Positions 5,526-7,606 of a stretch of DNA of 7,606 nucleotides are shown in pieces. The notes beneath the pieces were generated by a model. The model was not told the origin of the DNA. It saw nothing but the letters and a program-made list of their open reading frames with translations, and did no database searches. The position numbers and the translations under genes are program-made. The DNA is taken from the NCBI GenBank assembly GCA_947565255.1, contig CANOFI010000113.1, forward strand, positions 1 to 7,606. Direction: 5' to 3'. This stretch comes from an uncultured Lachnospiraceae bacterium (lineage in GTDB: Bacteria > Bacillota > Clostridia > Lachnospirales > Lachnospiraceae). Every line of letters starts with the position of its first letter. The first letter of the stretch is position 1.

Positions 5526-6599
5526 TCATTCCTTTTCGGGTGTCTTTCTGGGTTTTTCATGGTCTGCAATCCACTGGCGGCCGATTTCCAATGTCAGAAG
5601 CGCCTGCAGGGGCCCTAACAGCATGCCGCCGACTCCATACAGCACAATCCCGATGTAAACCGTACTGATAATATAAATCGGCAAAACCCCAAGCTTTTTT
5701 CCGATCAGTTTAGGCTCAAAAAATTCACGGATACAGCTGCACACAATGTAAACCGTTCCAAGCACCGCAGCAGACAGTATTTTTCCACGGAAAATCTGTA
5801 TAATTGCCCAGGGAATTAAAATGGAGCCGGTTCCAAAAAATGGAAGAGCATCCAGAATCCCGATGCCGGTCCCCAATAAAATGGCGCGTTTGACTCCCAT
5901 GAGGGAAAAGCTTATACAACAGACGGCAGAAATAATCAGAATCAGGATACACTGGGCGCGGACATAGATAAACAGAGCATAAAACACTTTTTCCTTTAAC
6001 TGATTGACATTCTCATAAAATGGCTGCCTTTTAAATTGCTTTTTCAGCTTATCATAGTCTTTCGCTATCAAAACAGCGGCTACCATAATAATGACCAGAA
6101 CTCCGATTAATTTCACAAACCCTTTGGCATACTGGTAGGAATATGTCATAATCCCCTGGCTTATGCTTTCCTTTAATGTACCGGCCAGCTGGTACAGACG
6201 ACCTAAAAGAAACGGCTGCATGTAGTCCGCGCGAAGGCCGAGATGCTCCTCTAACTTACAGCAGCACTCCTTTACTATCTGCTGCGCATATCCCTCATAA
6301 GTTGAAAAATTTGAAAATACCTCGCCTAACTGCCCCAGCAGGCTCTGCAGTAAAAACCACAGGCCGCAGCCTACCAGCCCAAGCAGAATAAGAAACAGCA
6401 AAAAAACGCTGACTCCCTTTCCAATGCGCAGATGTCTTTTAATCCAGTCAGCCGGCGGATAAAATAATTTCAGCAAAAGAATTGCAACAAAAAAAGGAAA
6501 TACAGCCCAAAAAAGCGTGCGTATTCCCACATAAAGAAGCAGAGCCACCACAACATAAACAAATAATTTTCTCCATTTACTATATTCAGACTGCTGCAT
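5526..6599 (-). CDS. ytvI: AI-2E family membrane protein, YtvI-like sporulation protein
   Basis: This is a polytopic membrane protein of 357 residues, the family's usual size. Hydrophobic segments lie at about 12-28, 29-46, 62-86, 162-180, 206-234, 238-270, 274-291 and 305-338. A soluble extracytoplasmic stretch (about 88-160) includes an unusual CCC at 112-114. Family motifs are in the C-terminal half: DALPFFGTGSILIPWA at 250-265 and REFFEPKLIGKKLGVLP at 291-307. Both match the AI-2E superfamily, and its YtvI branch belongs to sporulation membrane proteins. The transported substrate is unknown. AAGGAG (6607-6612) seven bases before the ATG sets the start. The gene follows the pseudouridine synthase by 62 bp and precedes the cotS-like gene by 84 bp. 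A housekeeping paralog of the same superfamily cannot be excluded. Confidence 0.82.
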   Translation of the reverse strand: MQQSEYSKWRKLFVYVVVALLLYVGIRTLFWAVFPFFVAILLLKLFYPPADWIKRHLRIGKGVSVFLLFLILLGLVGCGLWFLLQSLLGQLGEVFSNFSTYEGYAQQIVKECCCKLEEHLGLRADYMQPFLLGRLYQLAGTLKESISQGIMTYSYQYAKGFVKLIGVLVIIMVAAVLIAKDYDKLKKQFKRQPFYENVNQLKEKVFYALFIYVRAQCILILIISAVCCISFSLMGVKRAILLGTGIGILDALPFFGTGSILIPWAIIQIFRGKILSAAVLGTVYIVCSCIREFFEPKLIGKKLGVLPIYIISTVYIGIVLYGVGGMLLGPLQALLTLEIGRQWIADHEKPRKTPEKE

Positions 6600-6615
6600 C
6601 CGGCCGCTCCTTCTT

Positions 6616-6629
6616 AGAACATTTGTTCT
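6616..6629. promoter_or_regulatory. LexA-box-like perfect dyad upstream of ytvI
   Basis: AGAACATTTGTTCT is a perfect inverted repeat with 6-base arms and a 2-base centre. On the minus strand its core GAAC-AAAT-GTTC fits the Gram-positive LexA consensus GAACRNRYGTTY. Only the outermost base at each end differs from the full 14-base box. It ends three bases from the ytvI Shine-Dalgarno. As RNA the loop would be too small to fold, so a DNA-binding site is more likely than a hairpin. Confidence 0.4.
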
Positions 6630-6661
6630 TTTCTTTCATTTTATTTACCGGATTAGTATGT

Positions 6662-7348
6662 TCATAACTGCTGAATATATGTAAAATAGCAAAAATTTTT
6701 TCCTGTTGGTCTGTATGAAAAGGTCATGCGTTTTTTGCTCACCGGATGCGACAGTATTAGTTTATAGGCACAAAGTGCAAGCTGGCATCCCGCCGGTTTT
6801 TCAAAATAGCGAATATTGTATTTTGTATCCTCGACAATGGGATGGCCTGCATGTGAGGTCTGTACCCTTATCTGGTGGTGACGCCCTGTCAGCAGATGTA
6901 TTTCTATTAACTGCATATCTTGCCGCGTCTCAAGAACACGGTATTCCAGCTGTGATTTTTTACCGTTTTTGTCTGCTTCGTCTGTTACACATGAACGGTT
7001 GTTTTTCGCATCTTTTTTCAGATAATCCGTAAGGACATCCTCTGTTTGCTCCCATATTCCTTCCGTCACCGCCAGATAATATTTGCCTGCCGTATGCTCA
7101 GACATCTGCAGCGACAGAGAGGCTGCTGCCTGTTTATCCTTGGCAAATACGACCAGCCCCTCAACCGGCTGGTCCAAACGGTGCACCGCCGCAGCATAGG
7201 GCGCCTGCCTGCCGTTTTTTTTCCTCAGATAGCCTCTTACCATGCTTTCCAGGTCAGGCGTGCCAAGCCGCCTGCTCTGTACCGCTGTGCCTGCCGCTTT
7301 TTTGCAGACAAGCATTGCGTCATCCTCAAATATGATTTTGAAATCCAT
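6662..7348 (-). CDS. RluA-family RNA pseudouridine synthase
   Basis: The enzyme isomerises uridine to pseudouridine in RNA. The catalytic motif HRLDQPVEG (56-64, Asp59 nucleophile) and the later LLTGRHHQIRVQ motif (about 153-164) identify the RluA family. At 228 residues it is a catalytic domain without the N-terminal S4 domain of RluC/RluD. The target site cannot be read from sequence. The frame extends upstream to an ATG at 7387, but no Shine-Dalgarno precedes that codon. The ATG at 7348 has AGGAG-AAGAGG (7354-7364) just upstream and gives an N-terminus (MDFKIIFEDD) typical of the family, so I chose it. It is the first gene of a probable unit with ytvI, 62 bp downstream. Confidence 0.88.
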   Translation of the reverse strand: MDFKIIFEDDAMLVCKKAAGTAVQSRRLGTPDLESMVRGYLRKKNGRQAPYAAAVHRLDQPVEGLVVFAKDKQAAASLSLQMSEHTAGKYYLAVTEGIWEQTEDVLTDYLKKDAKNNRSCVTDEADKNGKKSQLEYRVLETRQDMQLIEIHLLTGRHHQIRVQTSHAGHPIVEDTKYNIRYFEKPAGCQLALCAYKLILSHPVSKKRMTFSYRPTGKNFCYFTYIQQL

Positions 7349-7393
7349 TTTTACCTCTTCTCCTATACTGCCTTTGTCAGCCTCCATCTTTTT

Positions 7394-7422
7394 ATTTTAA
7401 TATGCAGATAACAAAAACGCAA
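7394..7422 (-). promoter_or_regulatory. Proximal candidate promoter of the pseudouridine synthase
   Basis: On the minus strand TTGCGT (7422-7417), 17 bp and TAAAAT (7399-7394) make a moderate promoter (three of six and five of six matches). It would start near 7387, so the ATG at 7387 could not be used and the start at 7348 would be favoured. It overlaps the hairpin at 7418-7435. It competes as an explanation with the stronger distal site at 7475-7502. Confidence 0.35.
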
Positions 7423-7442
7423 ATAGTATTTTGCGCATTTTT
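7413..7442. terminator. Terminator-like hairpin in the rluA-like leader
   Basis: CGCAAA (7418-7423) and TTTGCG (7430-7435) form a 6-bp stem with a 6-base loop, flanked by five A at 7413-7417 and five T at 7438-7442. It therefore reads as a hairpin plus U-run on either strand, with the tighter T-run on the minus strand. It lies between the distal minus-strand promoter and the gene, so it may attenuate transcription or separate the divergent units. The stem is short. Confidence 0.4.
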
Positions 7443-7474
7443 CCATATTATAAAAAATGATTGACATAAAACAA

Positions 7475-7502
7475 ATAATACAATTATTTATTTTAAAGTC
7501 AA
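7475..7502 (-). promoter_or_regulatory. Distal sigma-A promoter toward the pseudouridine synthase
   Basis: On the minus strand TTGACT (7502-7497), a 16-bp spacer and TATTAT (7480-7475) match consensus at ten of twelve positions. The predicted start is near 7468, giving a leader of about 120 nt that contains the hairpin at 7418-7435. A second perfect TATAAT (7452-7447) with a poor -35 (TTGTTT, 16-bp spacing) lies just downstream and could also fire. Confidence 0.6.
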
Positions 7503-7511
7503 ACGCGCATA

Positions 7512-7540
7512 TTGACATTATCCAAAAAGTTCTTTATAAT
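7512..7540 (+). promoter_or_regulatory. Perfect-consensus sigma-A promoter for an outward plus-strand gene
   Basis: TTGACA (7512-7517), exactly 17 bp, then TATAAT (7535-7540) make a twelve-of-twelve match with optimal spacing. The predicted start is near 7547. It points out of the window to the right and is the only clear plus-strand transcription signal here, indicating a highly expressed or tightly repressed gene beyond the edge. Confidence 0.88.
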
Positions 7541-7584
7541 GGATATATATGCATGTTTTAAATATAGATACAATCTTGATGAAA

Positions 7585-7606
7585 GAGGGAAAGTAGGGGA
7601 TGATGC
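7585..7606 (+). other. Probable ribosome binding region and start of a truncated plus-strand gene
   Basis: GAGGG (7585-7589) precedes two adjacent ATG codons (7600-7602 and 7603-7605) about 50 bases after the predicted start of the consensus promoter. An earlier ATG at 7579 reaches a TAG after five codons and is unlikely. At most two codons are visible, so the product cannot be guessed. The region may equally be leader RNA. Confidence 0.35.

Noticed and set aside
7046..7411. Plus-strand frame of 121 codons opposite the pseudouridine synthase
   Set aside because: It is antisense to the conserved catalytic HRLD region and its product resembles no family. It is a shadow of codon bias.
7461..7490. 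Second plus-strand TTGACA (7461-7466) as an additional promoter
   Set aside because: At 17 or 18 bp downstream there is only TTATTT or TATTTA, and the nearer TACAAT-like site is only 12 bp away.

Overview
The window reads as chromosomal DNA from a low-to-mid-GC, endospore-forming member of the Clostridia. A Lachnospiraceae-like organism is my best inference. The reasons are purine-rich Shine-Dalgarno sites, clear housekeeping (sigma-A type) promoters, and a mix of core genes (HU, RqcP, phosphoglucomutase, RluA-type pseudouridine synthase) with two sporulation-type genes (a CotS-like coat protein and a YtvI-like membrane protein). I see no insertion sequence, phage, CRISPR, tRNA or rRNA.

All seven complete protein genes lie on the minus strand, so transcription runs from right to left. 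From the right edge: divergent promoters at about 7475-7540 drive an unseen plus-strand gene outward and an RluA-family pseudouridine synthase inward (6662-7348). Next come a YtvI/AI-2E-family membrane protein (5526-6599), a CotS-like spore coat kinase-fold protein (4455-5441) with its own sporulation-type promoter, a PEGA-domain lipoprotein (2959-4344) with a strong sigma-A-type promoter, phosphoglucomutase PgcA (1162-2895), HU (671-949) with a near-consensus promoter, and RqcP (432-671). HU and RqcP share a TAATG stop-start overlap and end at an intrinsic terminator.

Likely transcription units are rluA-like then ytvI-like; the cotS-like gene alone; lipoprotein then pgcA; and hup then rqcP. 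The two sporulation genes would act in the mother cell. The lipoprotein and PgcA together suggest an envelope theme, because PgcA feeds glucose-1-phosphate to wall glycopolymer and polysaccharide precursors. HU and RqcP serve chromosome packing and ribosome rescue.

The least explained part is positions 1-398, which has no convincing protein gene. On the minus strand it holds a promoter-like pair (287-315) and a terminator-like hairpin (69-102). Together these outline a transcript of about 210 nt that could be an unannotated small RNA. I do not recognise its family. Other points of interest are a LexA-box-like dyad just upstream of the ytvI-like start, loss of the kinase catalytic signature in the CotS-like protein, and a terminator-like hairpin in the leader of the rluA-like gene.
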